The position numbers and the translations under genes were made by a program. DNA of 64,000 nt from Flavobacterium sp. 1 (GTDB taxonomy: Bacteria; Bacteroidota; Bacteroidia; Flavobacteriales; Flavobacteriaceae). Under the pieces are notes generated by a model. The model was not told the origin of the DNA, made no database searches, and was given only the letters and a program-made list of their open reading frames with translations. Positions 47,201 to 57,625 of the stretch are shown one piece after another. How positions within the stretch are numbered: position 1 is the first letter of the stretch; the number at the start of each line of letters is the position of its first letter. Location: positions 2,914,001 to 2,978,000 of the forward strand of contig NZ_PGER01000001.1 in the NCBI RefSeq assembly GCF_002797935.1, written 5' to 3'.

Positions 47201-48514
47201 TTTGATTACATTTTCAAGAATATCCCATACAACTGGCTCTTTTTTGTCAATTATTTTCTTAGCAGATTTTACTGTTTTTACAATTCCTCTTTCTATCAAT
47301 TTACGGATAACAAAAGGCTTGTATAATTCAGCTGCCATATCTTTTGGCAAACCGCATTCAAACAATTTCAATTCAGGTCCAACAACAATTACCGAACGAG
47401 CAGAATAATCCACACGTTTACCAAGTAAGTTTTGACGGAAACGTCCTTGTTTACCTTTTAACGAATCAGATAATGATTTTAAAGGTCTGTTTGATTCAGT
47501 TTTTACTGCAGAAGCTTTACGAGTATTATCGAAAAGTGAATCCACAGATTCCTGCAACATACGTTTCTCGTTTCTTAAGATTACTTCAGGTGCTTTAATC
47601 TCGATTAATCTTTTCAAACGATTGTTACGGATGATTACACGACGGTATAAGTCATTTAAATCTGACGTAGCAAAACGACCACCATCAAGAGGCACAAGAG
47701 GACGCAATTCTGGTGGAATAACTGGAATTACTTTCATAATCATCCATTCAGGACGATTCTCTCTGTTCAAAGTAGACTCACGGAAAGATTCCACAACCTG
47801 CAGTCTCTTTAACGCTTCAGTTTTTCTTTGTTTTGATGTTTCGTTATTAGCTTTATGTCTTAAATCATATGACAATTCGTCAAGATCAATACGTGCCAAT
47901 AAATCCATAATACACTCTGCTCCCATTTTGGCAACAAATTTATTTGGATCAAAATCATCTAAATATTGATTGTCTGCAGGAAGAGTATCTAGAATATTCA
48001 AATATTCTTCTTCTGTTAAGAAATCTAATCTTTCAATAGATTCACCATCTGCATTTTTAGCTATACCTGCTTGGATTACTACATATCTTTCGTAGTAGAT
48101 AATCATATCCAATTTCTTAGACGGAAGACCTAGGATATAACCAATTTTGTTAGGTAGTGAACGGAAATACCAGATATGAGCAATAGGCACAACAAGATTG
48201 ATGTGCCCTACTCTGTCTCTACGTACTTTTTTCTCAGTAACTTCAACACCGCAACGATCACAGATGATCCCTTTATAACGTATTCTTTTATATTTACCAC
48301 AAGCACATTCAAAATCTTTTACTGGTCCAAAAATTCTTTCGCAGAAAAGACCATCACGCTCTGGTTTGTGTGTTCTGTAATTGATGGTTTCTGGTTTTAA
48401 AACCTCACCTCTAGATTCTTTCAAGATAGATTCTGGAGAAGCTAACCCAATTGAAATTTTATCAAATCTTTTTACAGGATTCTTATCTTTATTATTATTT
48501 CTATTATTCATCAT
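44204..48514 (-). CDS. rpoC: RNA polymerase subunit beta'
   Basis: Largest core RNA polymerase subunit, 1436 residues. Visible marks: the N-terminal zinc ribbon [20 protein letters not shown], the catalytic magnesium loop [12 protein letters not shown], the [17 protein letters not shown] switch region, the second zinc site ([13 protein letters not shown]) and the trigger-loop region [16 protein letters not shown]. It follows rpoB after 234 bp that include two related hairpins and precedes DUF3467. Confidence 0.98.
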   Translation of the reverse strand: MMNNRNNNKDKNPVKRFDKISIGLASPESILKESRGEVLKPETINYRTHKPERDGLFCERIFGPVKDFECACGKYKRIRYKGIICDRCGVEVTEKKVRRDRVGHINLVVPIAHIWYFRSLPNKIGYILGLPSKKLDMIIYYERYVVIQAGIAKNADGESIERLDFLTEEEYLNILDTLPADNQYLDDFDPNKFVAKMGAECIMDLLARIDLDELSYDLRHKANNETSKQRKTEALKRLQVVESFRESTLNRENRPEWMIMKVIPVIPPELRPLVPLDGGRFATSDLNDLYRRVIIRNNRLKRLIEIKAPEVILRNEKRMLQESVDSLFDNTRKASAVKTESNRPLKSLSDSLKGKQGRFRQNLLGKRVDYSARSVIVVGPELKLFECGLPKDMAAELYKPFVIRKLIERGIVKTVKSAKKIIDKKEPVVWDILENVIKGHPVLLNRAPTLHRLGIQAFQPKLIEGKAIQLHPLVCTAFNADFDGDQMAVHLPLGPEAILEAQLLMLASHNILNPANGAPITVPSQDMVLGLYYMTKERLSTPELKILGEGITFYSAEEVNIALNEGRLELNARVKIRAKDFNEAGELVYQIVQTTAGRVLFNEVVPEAAGYINDVLTKKNLRDIIGHVLSSTDVPTTAAFLDNMKDMGYKFAFKGGLSFSLGDIRIPEQKPKLIADAREQVEGISANYNMGLITNNERYNQVIDVWTSANAQLTELAMKNIREDQQGFNSVYMMLDSGARGSKEQIRQLTGMRGLMAKPKKSTAGGGEIIENPILSNFKEGLSILEYFISTHGARKGLADTALKTADAGYLTRRLHDVSQDVIVNIEDCGTLRGIEVSALKKNEEIVESLGERILGRVALQDVINPLTSEILVHAGQQITEALVKGIEASPVEKVEVRSPLVCEATKGICAKCYGRNLATGKMTQRGEAVGVIAAQSIGEPGTQLTLRTFHVGGVAGGISEESSIVTRFAGKLEIEDLKTVKGEDSEGNSVDIVVSRSTELKLIDEKTGILLSTNNIPYGSSIFVNDGDSVAKGTVICKWDPYNGVIVSEFTGKIAYEDLEQGQSFMVEIDEQTGFQEKVISESRNKKLIPTLLVYGKEGELIRSYNLPVGAHLMVENGEKIKAGKVLVKIPRRSSKSGDITGGLPRITELLEARNPSNPAVVSEIDGVVSFGKIKRGNREIVIESKFGDVRKYLVKLSSQILVQENDFVRAGVPLSDGAITPDDILRIQGPAAVQQYLVNEIQEVYRLQGVKINDKHFEVVIRQMMRKVRVQDPGDTLFLEDQLIHTKDFIVENDKLYGMKVVEDAGDSGVLKAGQIITPRQLRDENSLLKRTDKNLVAARDVITATATPVLQGITRASLQTKSFISAASFQETTKVLNEAAVAGKVDLLEGLKENVIVGHRIPAGTGMREYDNAIVGSREDYNDMMANKEEYIY

Positions 48515-48551
48515 AGTTTTTACTATTGATTTATTTGCAATTAAAAATTGA

Positions 48552-48730
48552 TTTTAAACGTTGTAATGCAACGTTTCTACCTCGAATTACTTCTCTAAAC
48601 TTCAAACAAATTTTGAAGTGCTAGTTATAAAACCTATTAAAGCTTTATAAAAAATCGGAACGATTTACGGGCATAAATCCAAAAAACTCGTAAAATGCCA
48701 AAGCAGAGACGTTGCAATGCAACGACTCTA
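48552..48730. repeat. Two related hairpins in the rpoB-rpoC gap
   Basis: AAACGTTG TAATG CAACGTTTCTAC (about 48555-48581) and GAGACGTTGCAATGCAACGACTCTAC (about 48705-48730) are direct copies of one palindromic unit, about 150 bp apart, each able to form a stem centred on CGTTG/CAACG. Neither has a T tract. Confidence 0.75.
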
Positions 48731-48748
48731 CCAATGACAAATAATTAT

Positions 48749-51700
48749 TTATTCTTCTAAACGAATATCAAGTCCAAGACCTTTCAATTCATGCATCAAT
48801 ACATTGAATGATTCTGGCAATCCTGGTTCTGGCATAGACTCACCTTTTACGATTGCCTCGTAAGTTTTGGCTCTACCTATAACATCATCAGATTTAACAG
48901 TCAAGATTTCACGAAGAGTACTTGATGCTCCATAAGCTTCAAGTGCCCAAACCTCCATCTCTCCAAAACGCTGACCTCCAAATTGAGCTTTACCTCCAAG
49001 TGGTTGTTGAGTAATCAACGAGTATGGACCGATAGAACGTGCATGCATCTTATCGTCAACCATATGTCCTAATTTCAACATATAGATAACACCAACAGTT
49101 GCTGCTTGATGGAAACGCTCTCCAGTACCTCCATCATAAAGATGTGTATGACCAAAACGTGGTACTCCAGCTTCATCAGTCAATTCATTAATTTGATCAA
49201 GAGTTGCTCCGTCAAAAATTGGTGTAGCAAATTTTCTACCCAAATTCATACCAGCCCAACCTAATACTGTTTCATAAATTTGTCCAATGTTCATACGTGA
49301 AGGTACCCCAAGTGGGTTCAACACGATATCAACTGGTGTTCCATCTTCAAGGAAAGGCATATCTTCATGACGAACGATACGGGCAACGATACCTTTGTTA
49401 CCGTGACGACCCGCCATTTTATCCCCAACTTTTAGTTTACGCTTTTTAGCTATATATACTTTAGCTAATTTCAAGATTCCTGATGGTAATTCATCCCCAA
49501 CAGTAATTGTAAATTTCTCTCTACGTAAAGCACCTTGTAAATCGTTCAATTTAATTTTATAGTTATGAATCAAATCATTAACCATTTTATTAGTCACATC
49601 ATCAGCAACCCATTGACCTTTACTTAAGTGAGCAAAATCTTCAACAGCATAAAGCATTTTTTGAGTATATTTTTTACCTTTTGGTAAAACTTCTTCACCC
49701 AAATCATTCATTACACCTTGAGAAGTTTTTCCGTTTACAATATTGAAAAGTTTCTCAATCAATTTATCTTTAAGCTCAACAAACTTAACTTCAAACTCCA
49801 TTTCAAGCGCTCCTAAAGCATCTTTATCTTGAGTACGTTTACGTTTATCTTTTACCGCTCTTGCAAATAATTTTTTATCTAAAACTACACCGTGTAAAGA
49901 AGGAGACGCTTTTAATGAAGCATCTTTTACGTCACCCGCTTTATCCCCGAAGATTGCACGAAGCAATTTCTCTTCCGGAGTAGGATCTGATTCTCCTTTT
50001 GGAGTAATTTTACCGATAAGAATGTCACCAGGCTTAACCTCGGCTCCAATTCTAATCATACCATTTTCATCTAAATCTTTAGTAGCTTCTTCAGAAACAT
50101 TTGGTATATCATTCGTTAACTCTTCGTTACCTAATTTAGTATCTCTAACTTCCAATGAATAATCATCAACGTGAATAGAGGTAAAAATATCGTCACGAAC
50201 TACTTTTTCAGAAATCACAATCGCATCCTCGAAGTTGTATCCTTTCCATGGCATAAATGCAACTTTAAGGTTTCTACCTAAAGCTAATTCTCCATTTTGA
50301 GTAGCATATCCTTCAGACAATACTTGGCCAGGAATCACTCTATCCCCTTTTCTTACGATAGGTTTAAGGTTGATACTTGTTCCTTGATTGGTTTTTCTAA
50401 ATTTAATTAAGTTGTATGTTTTATCATCAGATTCAAAACTTACCATTCTTTCTTCCTCAGAGCGATCGTATTTGATAGTGATGATATTTGCATCAACATA
50501 TTCTACAACTCCATTTCCTTCAGCGTTAATTAAAACTCTAGAATCTGAAGCCACTTGACGCTCTAAACCAGTTCCAACGATTGGTGCTTCAGGACGAATT
50601 AATGGTACGGCCTGACGCATCATGTTAGATCCCATCAACGCTCTATTCGCATCATCATGTTCCAAGAAAGGAATCAAAGATGCAGAAATCGAAGCAATTT
50701 GATTTGGAGCAACGTCTGTATAATGTACTTGAGAAGGGTCAATTACTGGGAAATCACCTTCTTGACGTGCAATTACGTTTTCGGCAGTGATTTTACCTGT
50801 AGCATCCATTTTAATGTTTGCTTGGGCAATTAACATACCTTCTTCTTCTTCAGCACTTAAATAAATAGGAGTAGATTCTAAATCAACAACTCCATTAGTT
50901 ACTTTACGGTAAGGTGTTTCAATGAAACCCATTCCGTTTACTTTAGCATAAACACCAAGAGAAGAAATCAAACCAATGTTTGGTCCCTCTGGAGTTTCAA
51001 TAGGACATAAACGTCCGTAGTGCGTATAGTGAACGTCACGAACCTCAAATCCAGCTCTTTCTCTCGAAAGTCCACCTGGTCCTAGTGCAGATAATCTTCT
51101 TTTGTGCGTAATCTCGGCTAATGGATTCGTTTGATCCATAAACTGTGACAACTGGTTTGTTCCAAAGAAAGAGTTGATAACAGATGATAATGTTTTGGCA
51201 TTAATCAAATCTATTGGTGTAAACACCTCGTTATCTCTAACGTTCATTCTCTCACGAATAGTTCTCGCCATACGTGCTAAACCAACACCAAATTGTTGAG
51301 ACAATTGTTCACCAACCGTTCTAACACGACGGTTTGATAAGTGATCAATATCATCAATCTCCGCTTTAGAGTTGATCAATTCAATCAAATATTTAACAAT
51401 GGTAATGATATCTTCTTTGGTAAGCACTTGTTTTTCCATTGGAGTATCAAGACCAAGTTTTTTGTTTATTCTATAACGACCTACTTCACCTAAGTTGTAA
51501 CGTTGGTCAGAGAAGAATAATTTATCGATAATACCACGAGCAGTTTCTTCATCAGGCGGTTCAGCGTTACGCAATTGTCTGTAGATATGCTCAACAGCTT
51601 CTTTTTCAGAGTTTGTTGGATCTTTTTGCAGTGTATTATGAATGATTGAATAATCAACAAGATTATTATCTTCTTTATGCAACAAAATAGATTTAACGTT

Positions 51701-52564
51701 AGAATCAATGATTTCTTCAACATTATCTTTGTCGATAATAGTATCTCTATCAAGGATTATTTCGTTACGTTCAATAGAAACAACTTCGCCGGTATCTTCA
51801 TCAACGAAATCTTCGTGCCAAGTGTTCAAAACACGAGCAGCTAATTTTCTACCAATATATTTTTTAAGTCCTGTTTTAGAAACTTTAATTTCTTCAGCTA
51901 AGTCGAAAATCTCTAGGATATCCTTGTCTCTTTCAAAACCTATCGCACGGAATAAAGTTGTTACAGGTAATTTTTTCTTTCTATCGATATAAGCGTACAT
52001 TACGCTGTTAATATCAGTTGAAAATTCTATCCAAGATCCTTTAAAAGGAATAACTCTCGCAGAATATAATTTTGTTCCATTTGCATGGAATGACTGTCCA
52101 AAGAAAACCCCAGGAGAACGGTGCAGTTGAGAAACAACAACACGTTCAGCACCATTGATAACAAAAGTACCGCTTGGAGTCATATAAGGTATTGTTCCAA
52201 GATAAACATCTTGTACAATAGTTTCAAAATCTTCGTGTTCAGGATCTGTACAATATAGTTTTAACCTTGCTTTTAAAGGTACGCTATAAGTAAGACCTCT
52301 TTCTATACATTCTTGAATGGTGTAACGTGGCGGATCTACAAAATAATCAAGGAATTCCAATACAAAGTTATTTCTTGTATCTGTAATTGGAAAGTTTTCC
52401 ATAAAGGTGTTGTATAACCCTTCGTCGCCTCTTTCGTCAGATTTAGTTTCTAATTGAAAAAAATCTTTAAACGATTTTACCTGAACATCTAGGAAATCTG
52501 GATAATCAGGAATGTTTTTAGTAGAGGCAAAATTCAATCTTTCAGTCTGATTTGTTATCATCAA
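48749..52564 (-). CDS. rpoB: RNA polymerase subunit beta
   Basis: Second largest core subunit, 1271 residues (1270 if the second ATG is used). Recognisable regions: the rifampicin pocket [25 protein letters not shown] split over adjacent segments, [12 protein letters not shown], the [14 protein letters not shown] strand and the C-terminal [10 protein letters not shown] and [23 protein letters not shown] clamp regions. rplL lies 273 bp upstream, with a large inverted repeat between, an arrangement known for rplL-rpoB attenuation elsewhere. Confidence 0.98.
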   Translation of the reverse strand: MMITNQTERLNFASTKNIPDYPDFLDVQVKSFKDFFQLETKSDERGDEGLYNTFMENFPITDTRNNFVLEFLDYFVDPPRYTIQECIERGLTYSVPLKARLKLYCTDPEHEDFETIVQDVYLGTIPYMTPSGTFVINGAERVVVSQLHRSPGVFFGQSFHANGTKLYSARVIPFKGSWIEFSTDINSVMYAYIDRKKKLPVTTLFRAIGFERDKDILEIFDLAEEIKVSKTGLKKYIGRKLAARVLNTWHEDFVDEDTGEVVSIERNEIILDRDTIIDKDNVEEIIDSNVKSILLHKEDNNLVDYSIIHNTLQKDPTNSEKEAVEHIYRQLRNAEPPDEETARGIIDKLFFSDQRYNLGEVGRYRINKKLGLDTPMEKQVLTKEDIITIVKYLIELINSKAEIDDIDHLSNRRVRTVGEQLSQQFGVGLARMARTIRERMNVRDNEVFTPIDLINAKTLSSVINSFFGTNQLSQFMDQTNPLAEITHKRRLSALGPGGLSRERAGFEVRDVHYTHYGRLCPIETPEGPNIGLISSLGVYAKVNGMGFIETPYRKVTNGVVDLESTPIYLSAEEEEGMLIAQANIKMDATGKITAENVIARQEGDFPVIDPSQVHYTDVAPNQIASISASLIPFLEHDDANRALMGSNMMRQAVPLIRPEAPIVGTGLERQVASDSRVLINAEGNGVVEYVDANIITIKYDRSEEERMVSFESDDKTYNLIKFRKTNQGTSINLKPIVRKGDRVIPGQVLSEGYATQNGELALGRNLKVAFMPWKGYNFEDAIVISEKVVRDDIFTSIHVDDYSLEVRDTKLGNEELTNDIPNVSEEATKDLDENGMIRIGAEVKPGDILIGKITPKGESDPTPEEKLLRAIFGDKAGDVKDASLKASPSLHGVVLDKKLFARAVKDKRKRTQDKDALGALEMEFEVKFVELKDKLIEKLFNIVNGKTSQGVMNDLGEEVLPKGKKYTQKMLYAVEDFAHLSKGQWVADDVTNKMVNDLIHNYKIKLNDLQGALRREKFTITVGDELPSGILKLAKVYIAKKRKLKVGDKMAGRHGNKGIVARIVRHEDMPFLEDGTPVDIVLNPLGVPSRMNIGQIYETVLGWAGMNLGRKFATPIFDGATLDQINELTDEAGVPRFGHTHLYDGGTGERFHQAATVGVIYMLKLGHMVDDKMHARSIGPYSLITQQPLGGKAQFGGQRFGEMEVWALEAYGASSTLREILTVKSDDVIGRAKTYEAIVKGESMPEPGLPESFNVLMHELKGLGLDIRLEE

Positions 52565-52778
52565 TGGACAAAATTTTGATTAAAAAAAAGTAGTTTTTGT
52601 GTGTAAAACACTGTAATTTATAAAACAATCTATACTTTCTTTTTACAATCAATACCTCTTTAAAAATAATATAAAATGGATTTTTGTATTATTTTCTTTC
52701 TTCGTATTGATTAAAAAACCTTTTCGTATTTTAAACTATTTTATAATAAAACTTGATATAATTTTATTATACGAAAAA

Positions 52779-52817
52779 TGGTTTAAGTCTTGAGAATATT
52801 CTCAAAGACCTAAACCT
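52779..52817 (-). promoter_or_regulatory. Large inverted repeat between rplL and rpoB
   Basis: GGTTTAAGTCTTGAGAAT faces ATTCTCAAAGACCTAAACC, a stem of about 18 bp with one mismatch and a bulge, 20 bp after the rplL stop. The following reverse-strand tract CCATTTTTCG is a weak terminator tail, so partial termination or RNA processing is possible. Confidence 0.6.
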
Positions 52818-52837
52818 GTTTCAAAAATTAGTTAAAC

Positions 52838-53206
52838 TTATTTAAGTTCAACTACAGCTCCAGCTTCTTCTAAAGATTTTTTAAGACCTTCAGCCTCTTC
52901 TTTAGTTACACCTTCTTTAACGTTACTTGGAGCGCTATCAACTACATCTTTAGCTTCTTTCAAACCTAAACCTGTAAGTTCTTTAACTAATTTTACTACA
53001 GCTAATTTAGAAGCACCAGCTTCTTTCAATACAACTGTGAATTCTGTTTGAGCTTCTTCAGCAGCAACTTCTCCACCACCTGATACTACTACAGCTGCAG
53101 CAGCTGGTTCGATTCCGTACTCATCTTTTAATATTGTTGCTAATTCGTTAACTTCTTTTACAGTTAAATTAACTAATTGCTCTGCGAATTGTTTCAAATC
53201 TGCCAT
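52838..53206 (-). CDS. rplL: 50S ribosomal protein bL12 (L7/L12)
   Basis: Stalk protein of the large subunit that recruits translation GTPases. The 122 residues show the N-terminal dimerisation domain, an alanine-rich hinge (about 37-52) and the C-terminal domain with [20 protein letters not shown] and the [15 protein letters not shown] end. It is preceded by rplJ in the usual order and separated from it by a 93-bp gap with a hairpin. Confidence 0.97.
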   Translation of the reverse strand: MADLKQFAEQLVNLTVKEVNELATILKDEYGIEPAAAAVVVSGGGEVAAEEAQTEFTVVLKEAGASKLAVVKLVKELTGLGLKEAKDVVDSAPSNVKEGVTKEEAEGLKKSLEEAGAVVELK

Positions 53207-53268
53207 TTTTTCTATCGTTTTAAAATGATTTGTAAAATATAATTTATTTATTGTGCGCTATTTTAAGC

Positions 53269-53293
53269 AACAAGGAAACTAAATTCCTTGTTT
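53269..53293. other. Hairpin between rplJ and rplL
   Basis: AACAAGGAA pairs with TTCCTTGTT around a 5-7-nt loop. No T tract follows on the reverse strand, so it is not a terminator for this operon; an RNA-processing or stability role is possible. Confidence 0.55.
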
Positions 53294-53299
53294 TGAGTA

Positions 53300-53800
53300 T
53301 TATGCCTCAGCCTCTTCGCTACCAGCGAATTGGTTTTGTAAAGCAGAAATAACTCTTTGAGCTGGTGATTGTAACAATCCGATGATTTCACCAATAAGCT
53401 CTTCTTTAGATTTAATAGTAGCTAATGCATCTAATTGGTTATCACCAATGTAAATCTCAGAATTGATATAAGCTCCTTTTAATACAGGCTTATCCGATTT
53501 TTTTCTGAAATCTTTAATGATTTTTCCAGGCGCATTTGCAACATCTGCAATAAATATAGCACTATTACCTGTCAATACAGAAGGTAAATCTCCATAATCA
53601 TTATCAGAAGCTTCCATTGCTTTTGCAAGCAAAGTGTTTTTCACTACCTCTAATTTAATACCTGCTTTAAAACAAGCTCTTCTCAAGTTTGAAGTTGTTT
53701 CTGCGTCTAACCCAGAAATATCAGATACATAAATAATGTTTGTACCAGCTAACTGTGCAGTTAAATCTTCAATCGCGATTGATTTTTCTTCTCTAGTCAT
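53300..53800 (-). CDS. rplJ: 50S ribosomal protein uL10
   Basis: Stalk base protein that binds 23S rRNA and anchors bL12 dimers. It has 166 residues with TREEKSIAIEDLTAQLAGTN at the start, VVKNTLLAKAM and PGKIIKDFRKKS, all typical. The C-terminal helix that carries bL12 is present. It lies between rplA (22 bp) and rplL in the conserved order. In many bacteria uL10-bL12 autoregulates this operon; no site was identified here. Confidence 0.97.
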   Translation of the reverse strand: MTREEKSIAIEDLTAQLAGTNIIYVSDISGLDAETTSNLRRACFKAGIKLEVVKNTLLAKAMEASDNDYGDLPSVLTGNSAIFIADVANAPGKIIKDFRKKSDKPVLKGAYINSEIYIGDNQLDALATIKSKEELIGEIIGLLQSPAQRVISALQNQFAGSEEAEA

Positions 53801-53822
53801 ACTAAAAATTATTAACTACCAA

Positions 53823-54512
53823 TTATACTGCTTTAGGGTCCAATGCAATTGCAGGACTCATAGTGCTTGTAAGGTGAATACCTTTAATATAGGTACCTTT
53901 AGCAGCAGTTGGTTTAAGTTTGATTAATGTTTGAATAATTTCGTGTGCATTGTCATAAATTTGCTCAGCTCCAAAAGAAACTTTACCAATTCCTGCATGA
54001 ACGATACCAGTTTTATCAACTTTGAAATCGATTTTACCAGCTTTCACTTCTTGAACAGCTTTTGCAACATCCATAGTTACAGTACCTGTTTTAGGGTTTG
54101 GCATTAAACCTCTAGGTCCTAAAATACGACCTAATGGACCTAATTTACCCATTACAGCAGGCATAGTGATGATAACATCAACATCTGTCCAACCGTCTTT
54201 AATTTTTTGTAAATAATCGTCAAGACCTACATAGTCTGCACCAGCTGCCAAAGCTTCCGCTTCTTTGTCTGGAGTAACCAATGCCAATACTTTAACATCT
54301 TTACCTGTACCATGAGGTAATGTAACTACACCTCTCACCATCTGATTCGCTTTTCTTGGATCTACACCCAAACGAACTGCGATATCAACAGACTCATCAA
54401 ATTTTGCAGAAGCAATAACTTTAATCAATGCAGCGGCATCTTTTAAAGAATATAATTTGTTCTTTTCAATTTTTGAAGCAGCCTCTTTTTGCTTTTTTGT
54501 CAATTTTGCCAT
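53823..54512 (-). CDS. rplA: 50S ribosomal protein uL1
   Basis: L1-stalk protein of 229 residues, with [20 protein letters not shown], the [19 protein letters not shown] signature and the C-terminal [19 protein letters not shown]. It follows rplK by 13 bp and precedes rplJ by 22 bp, an operon order shared by most bacteria. Autoregulation of rplKA by uL1 is known elsewhere; the target was not resolved here. Confidence 0.97.
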   Translation of the reverse strand: MAKLTKKQKEAASKIEKNKLYSLKDAAALIKVIASAKFDESVDIAVRLGVDPRKANQMVRGVVTLPHGTGKDVKVLALVTPDKEAEALAAGADYVGLDDYLQKIKDGWTDVDVIITMPAVMGKLGPLGRILGPRGLMPNPKTGTVTMDVAKAVQEVKAGKIDFKVDKTGIVHAGIGKVSFGAEQIYDNAHEIIQTLIKLKPTAAKGTYIKGIHLTSTMSPAIALDPKAV

Positions 54513-54525
54513 GTCTTTCTCTTAA

Positions 54526-54963
54526 TTAAAAAGGAGAATCTCCTGATACAGTTATACCCATAGATCTAGCTGTTCCAGCAATCATGCTCATAGCAGATTC
54601 GATTGTGAATGCATTTAAATCTACCATTTTATCTTCAGCAATTGCTTTGATAACATCCCAAGTAACACTAGCTACTTTCTTACGATTTGGTTCACCTGAT
54701 CCGGACTTTAGCTTTGCAGCTTCCAATAACTGGACAGCCGCCGGAGGAGTTTTTACAACAAAATCAAATGATTTGTCTTTATACACAGTAATTTGTACTG
54801 GGCATATTTTGCCGGGTTTATCTTGAGTTCTAGCATTAAATTGCTTACAGAATTCCATGATGTTTACCCCAGCAGCTCCTAAAGCAGGTCCAACCGGTGG
54901 CGACGGGTTCGCAGCACCTCCCTTAACTTGTAGTTTAACTACCTTACTAATTTCTTTAGCCAT
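54526..54963 (-). CDS. rplK: 50S ribosomal protein uL11
   Basis: GTPase-centre protein of 145 residues from the ATG at 54963, starting [16 protein letters not shown] as usual; an upstream ATG at 54990 would add nine residues absent in the family. The proline-rich [20 protein letters not shown] segment and the C-terminal rRNA-binding GTARSMGI motif are intact. It follows nusG by 66 bp. Confidence 0.97.
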   Translation of the reverse strand: MAKEISKVVKLQVKGGAANPSPPVGPALGAAGVNIMEFCKQFNARTQDKPGKICPVQITVYKDKSFDFVVKTPPAAVQLLEAAKLKSGSGEPNRKKVASVTWDVIKAIAEDKMVDLNAFTIESAMSMIAGTARSMGITVSGDSPF

Positions 54964-55029
54964 TTTTAAAAAATTTAACACGACAATCATTGGAAGCGAT
55001 TGCAGTGGTTATTATAGATGTAACAAAAA

Positions 55030-55581
55030 TTATACTTTTTCAACTTGCATAAAACTCAATTCCAAAGGTGTTTTTCTTCCGAAAATTTTCACCATTACTT
55101 CAAGTTTACGCTTTTCTTCATTTATTTTTTCAACTGTGCCGTTAAAACCATTAAAAGGACCATCGATCACTTTAATAGTTTCACCTAAGTTGAAAGGAAT
55201 AGAACGAGTATCTGTATTTACAGCTAACTCATCAACTTTACCTAACATTCTATTTACTTCTGACATTCTCAACGGAACTGGTTCTCCACCTTTTGTTTCG
55301 CCAAGAAAACCAATAACACTTGTGATAGACTTGATAATATGAGGAATTTCTCCAACCAAATTGGCTTCCAACATAACATATCCCGGAAAGTAAACTTTAT
55401 CTTTCGATAATTTTTTACCTTCTTTTACAGTAACTACTTTTTCAGTAGGCACAAGAACTTGCGAAACATAATCACTCATTCCTAGACGAGCTATTTCTGT
55501 TTCGATATAAGCTTTCACTTTATTTTCTTGCCCGCTTACCGCACGAACGACATACCACTTTTTTATATTATTATCAGCCAT
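55030..55581 (-). CDS. nusG: Transcription termination/antitermination factor NusG
   Basis: Binds RNA polymerase and couples it to Rho or the ribosome. The 183 residues have the NGN domain (KKWYVVRAVSGQENKVKAYI at the start, KVYFPGYVMLEA) and a C-terminal KOW domain (GETIKVIDGPFNGFNGTVEK). It is encoded 9 bp after secE, the standard pair. Confidence 0.97.
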   Translation of the reverse strand: MADNNIKKWYVVRAVSGQENKVKAYIETEIARLGMSDYVSQVLVPTEKVVTVKEGKKLSKDKVYFPGYVMLEANLVGEIPHIIKSITSVIGFLGETKGGEPVPLRMSEVNRMLGKVDELAVNTDTRSIPFNLGETIKVIDGPFNGFNGTVEKINEEKRKLEVMVKIFGRKTPLELSFMQVEKV

Positions 55582-55590
55582 TACAAAAAA

Positions 55591-55788
55591 TTATGCTTTT
55601 ATCCAGTTAAAAAATACAGCTAATGTTTTTGCACATACTTCATCTACTCCCCATGTTGCTAAAGCAAATACCACTGAAAATACAGCAACAACGATTGTAA
55701 GACGCTGCACTTCAGCCCACTCTGGCCAAGTTACATTTGATTTTAATTCCTCAAATGATTCTGATATGTAATTAACAACTTTTGTCAT
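55591..55788 (-). CDS. secE: Preprotein translocase subunit SecE
   Basis: Small subunit of the SecYEG channel, 65 residues from the ATG at 55788. ESFEELKSNVTWPEWAEVQR is the conserved amphipathic segment before a single membrane helix (about 35-55). A start further upstream at 55836 would run into the tRNA-Trp gene and is rejected. It lies between tRNA-Trp and nusG, the conserved arrangement. Confidence 0.93.
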   Translation of the reverse strand: MTKVVNYISESFEELKSNVTWPEWAEVQRLTIVVAVFSVVFALATWGVDEVCAKTLAVFFNWIKA

Positions 55789-55806
55789 AGTGATTAGTTT
55801 ATTTTG

Positions 55807-55877
55807 CACGGGCGGAGGGATTCGAACCCCCATCAACGGTTTTGGAGACCGCTATTCTACCCTTGAACTACGCCCGT
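55807..55877 (-). tRNA. trpT: tRNA-Trp (CCA)
   Basis: The reverse strand folds as a 71-nt cloverleaf: acceptor ACGGGCG/CGCCCGT, anticodon stem GGTCT/AAACC region around CCA and T-loop GGTTCGAATCC. The 3' CCA is not encoded. It lies 18 bp before secE. Confidence 0.94.
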
Positions 55878-55885
55878 AGTTAATA

Positions 55886-55914
55886 AAAACCAGTGCCGTC
55901 ACGACACTGGTTTT
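55886..55914 (-). terminator. Terminator of tuf
   Basis: AAAACCAGTG pairs with CACTGGTTTT around a 9-nt loop, followed by a T-rich tract on the reverse strand, only 8 bp before the tRNA-Trp 5' end. Confidence 0.8.
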
Positions 55915-55929
55915 GGTATTTATTTGGTA

Positions 55930-57117
55930 TTAAGCTACAATTTCAGTTACCTGACCTGCACCTACAGTTCTACCACCCTCACGGATAGCGAAACGTAAAC
56001 CTACACTCATTGCGATTGGGCTTAACAAAGCAACATTAATAGTTAAGTTGTCACCTGGCATTACCATCTCTACTCCTTCTGGTAAAGTAATAACTCCTGT
56101 TACGTCAGTTGTACGTACGTAGAACTGTGGACGGTAGTTATTATGGAATGGGGTGTGACGTCCACCTTCTTCTTTTTTCAAGATATACACCTCAGCTTTG
56201 AAAGTAGCGTGTGGTTTAACAGATCCTGGCTTAATGATAACCATACCTCTTTTGATAGATTCTTTATCAATACCTCTTAATAATAAACCTACGTTATCTC
56301 CAGCTTCACCTCTATCAAGGATTTTACGGAACATCTCAACTCCTGTAATAGTAGAAGTTAATTTTTCAGCTCCCATACCAATGATTTCAACAGCATCTCC
56401 TGTATTAGCAATACCAGTTTCGATACGACCTGTAGCAACAGTTCCACGACCAGTAATTGTAAATACATCTTCAACTGGCATCAAGAATGGTTTTTCAGTA
56501 TCACGTACCGGCTCTTCGATCCAAGAATCTACAGCTTCCATTAATTCAATAATTTTTGGTACCCAAGCTGGATCATTATTCAATCCTCCTAAAGCAGAAC
56601 CTTGAACAACTGGACAGTTATCTCCATCATATTCGTAGAAAGACAATAAGTCTCTGATTTCCATTTCAACTAATTCTAATAGCTCAGCATCATCAACCAT
56701 ATCCACTTTGTTCATGAAAACTACCATTCTAGGAATACCTACTTGGCGACCTAAAAGGATGTGCTCACGTGTTTGTGGCATTGGTCCATCAGTTGCGGCT
56801 ACAACAAGGATAGCACCGTCCATTTGAGCAGCTCCAGTAACCATGTTTTTTACGTAATCCGCGTGACCTGGACAGTCAACATGTGCGTAGTGACGGTTAG
56901 CAGTTTCATACTCAACGTGTGATGTATTAATTGTAATACCTCTTTCTTTTTCTTCAGGAGCATTATCAATTTGATCGAATGATTTTGCTTGACAGTAACC
57001 AGCATCAGATAACACTTTTGTGATTGCTGCTGTTAAAGTAGTTTTACCGTGATCTACGTGTCCGATCGTACCAATATTTAAGTGTGGTTTCGAACGGTTA
57101 AAGGTTTCTTTTGCCAT
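55930..57117 (-). CDS. tuf: Elongation factor Tu
   Basis: Delivers aminoacyl-tRNA to the ribosome. The 395 residues show GHVDHGKTT at 19-27, [16 protein letters not shown] and the three-domain layout, ending [14 protein letters not shown]. It sits between tRNA-Thr and tRNA-Trp, the same neighbourhood as tufB of E. coli. A hairpin terminator follows immediately. Confidence 0.98.
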   Translation of the reverse strand: MAKETFNRSKPHLNIGTIGHVDHGKTTLTAAITKVLSDAGYCQAKSFDQIDNAPEEKERGITINTSHVEYETANRHYAHVDCPGHADYVKNMVTGAAQMDGAILVVAATDGPMPQTREHILLGRQVGIPRMVVFMNKVDMVDDAELLELVEMEIRDLLSFYEYDGDNCPVVQGSALGGLNNDPAWVPKIIELMEAVDSWIEEPVRDTEKPFLMPVEDVFTITGRGTVATGRIETGIANTGDAVEIIGMGAEKLTSTITGVEMFRKILDRGEAGDNVGLLLRGIDKESIKRGMVIIKPGSVKPHATFKAEVYILKKEEGGRHTPFHNNYRPQFYVRTTDVTGVITLPEGVEMVMPGDNLTINVALLSPIAMSVGLRFAIREGGRTVGAGQVTEIVA

Positions 57118-57171
57118 TTTACTTAATTTTTAATCTAGTTTATATATTTATTTCAATTTCCTACTTACTTG

Positions 57172-57243
57172 AGCCAACTACGGGAATTGAACCCGTGACC
57201 TCTTCCTTACCAAGGAAGCACTCTACCCCTGAGCTAAGTCGGC
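57172..57243 (-). tRNA. tRNA-Thr (GGT)
   Basis: 72-nt cloverleaf with acceptor GCCGACT/AGTTGGC, anticodon stem CTTCC/GGAAG around GGT, and GGTTCAATTCC T-loop. The 3' CCA is not encoded. It lies 54 bp before tuf. Confidence 0.94.
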
Positions 57244-57326
57244 AGAGAAATTTCGTTTAACATTGTTTAAAAGTTTAAATTATTTCATTAAACCGATTAA
57301 ACCCTCAAACTTTAAACTTCATTTTG

Positions 57327-57407
57327 TGGGGAGAGCAGGATTCGAACCTGCGAAGTTCACACAGCAGATTTACAGTCTGCCCTCGTTGGCCGCTTGAGTA
57401 TCTCCCC
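57327..57407 (-). tRNA. tRNA-Tyr (GTA)
   Basis: 81-nt class II cloverleaf with acceptor GGGGAGA/TCTCCCC, anticodon stem CAGACT/ATCTG around GTA, a long variable arm and GGTTCGAATCC T-loop. It lies between the two tRNA-Thr genes. Confidence 0.94.
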
Positions 57408-57460
57408 CGTTTTTTTTATCAATAATCGTATGAACTATTCCAAATCGCATTGGAAAAAAG

Positions 57461-57534
57461 AGCCGGCGGAGGGACTCGAACCCACGACCTGCTGATTACA
57501 AATCAGCTGCTCTAGCCAACTGAGCTACGCTGGC
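57461..57534 (-). tRNA. tRNA-Thr (TGT)
   Basis: 74-nt cloverleaf with acceptor GCCAGCG/CGCCGGC, anticodon stem CTGAT/ATCAG around TGT and GGTTCGAGTCC T-loop. It is the first gene of the tRNA-tuf unit, with a promoter at 57573-57603. Confidence 0.95.
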
Positions 57535-57542
57535 GATTTCAA

Positions 57543-57571
57543 TAAAAAAAGTCCGCTATTTCTAACGGACT
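57543..57571 (-). terminator. Terminator of hpf, overlapping the tRNA promoter zone
   Basis: On the reverse strand, AGTCCG (57571-57566) pairs with CGGACT (57555-57550) around a 10-nt loop, followed by seven T. It ends 9 bp before the first tRNA. Confidence 0.85.
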
Positions 57572-57572
57572 G

Positions 57573-57603
57573 CAAATGTAGAGATTTTATCTTTTAATCA
57601 AAA
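57573..57603 (-). promoter_or_regulatory. Promoter of the tRNA-tuf operon
   Basis: TTTTG (57603-57599), an 18-nt spacer and TACATTTG (57580-57573) match the Bacteroidota -33/-7 pattern fully. The expected start, about 57567, falls inside the left arm of the hpf terminator. Confidence 0.65.
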
Positions 57604-57625
57604 CATTTTTTGAAAAAAATTTAAA

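Noticed and set aside
53269..53293. Terminator between rplJ and rplL
   Set aside because: The T tract is on the wrong strand for this operon; listed only as a hairpin.
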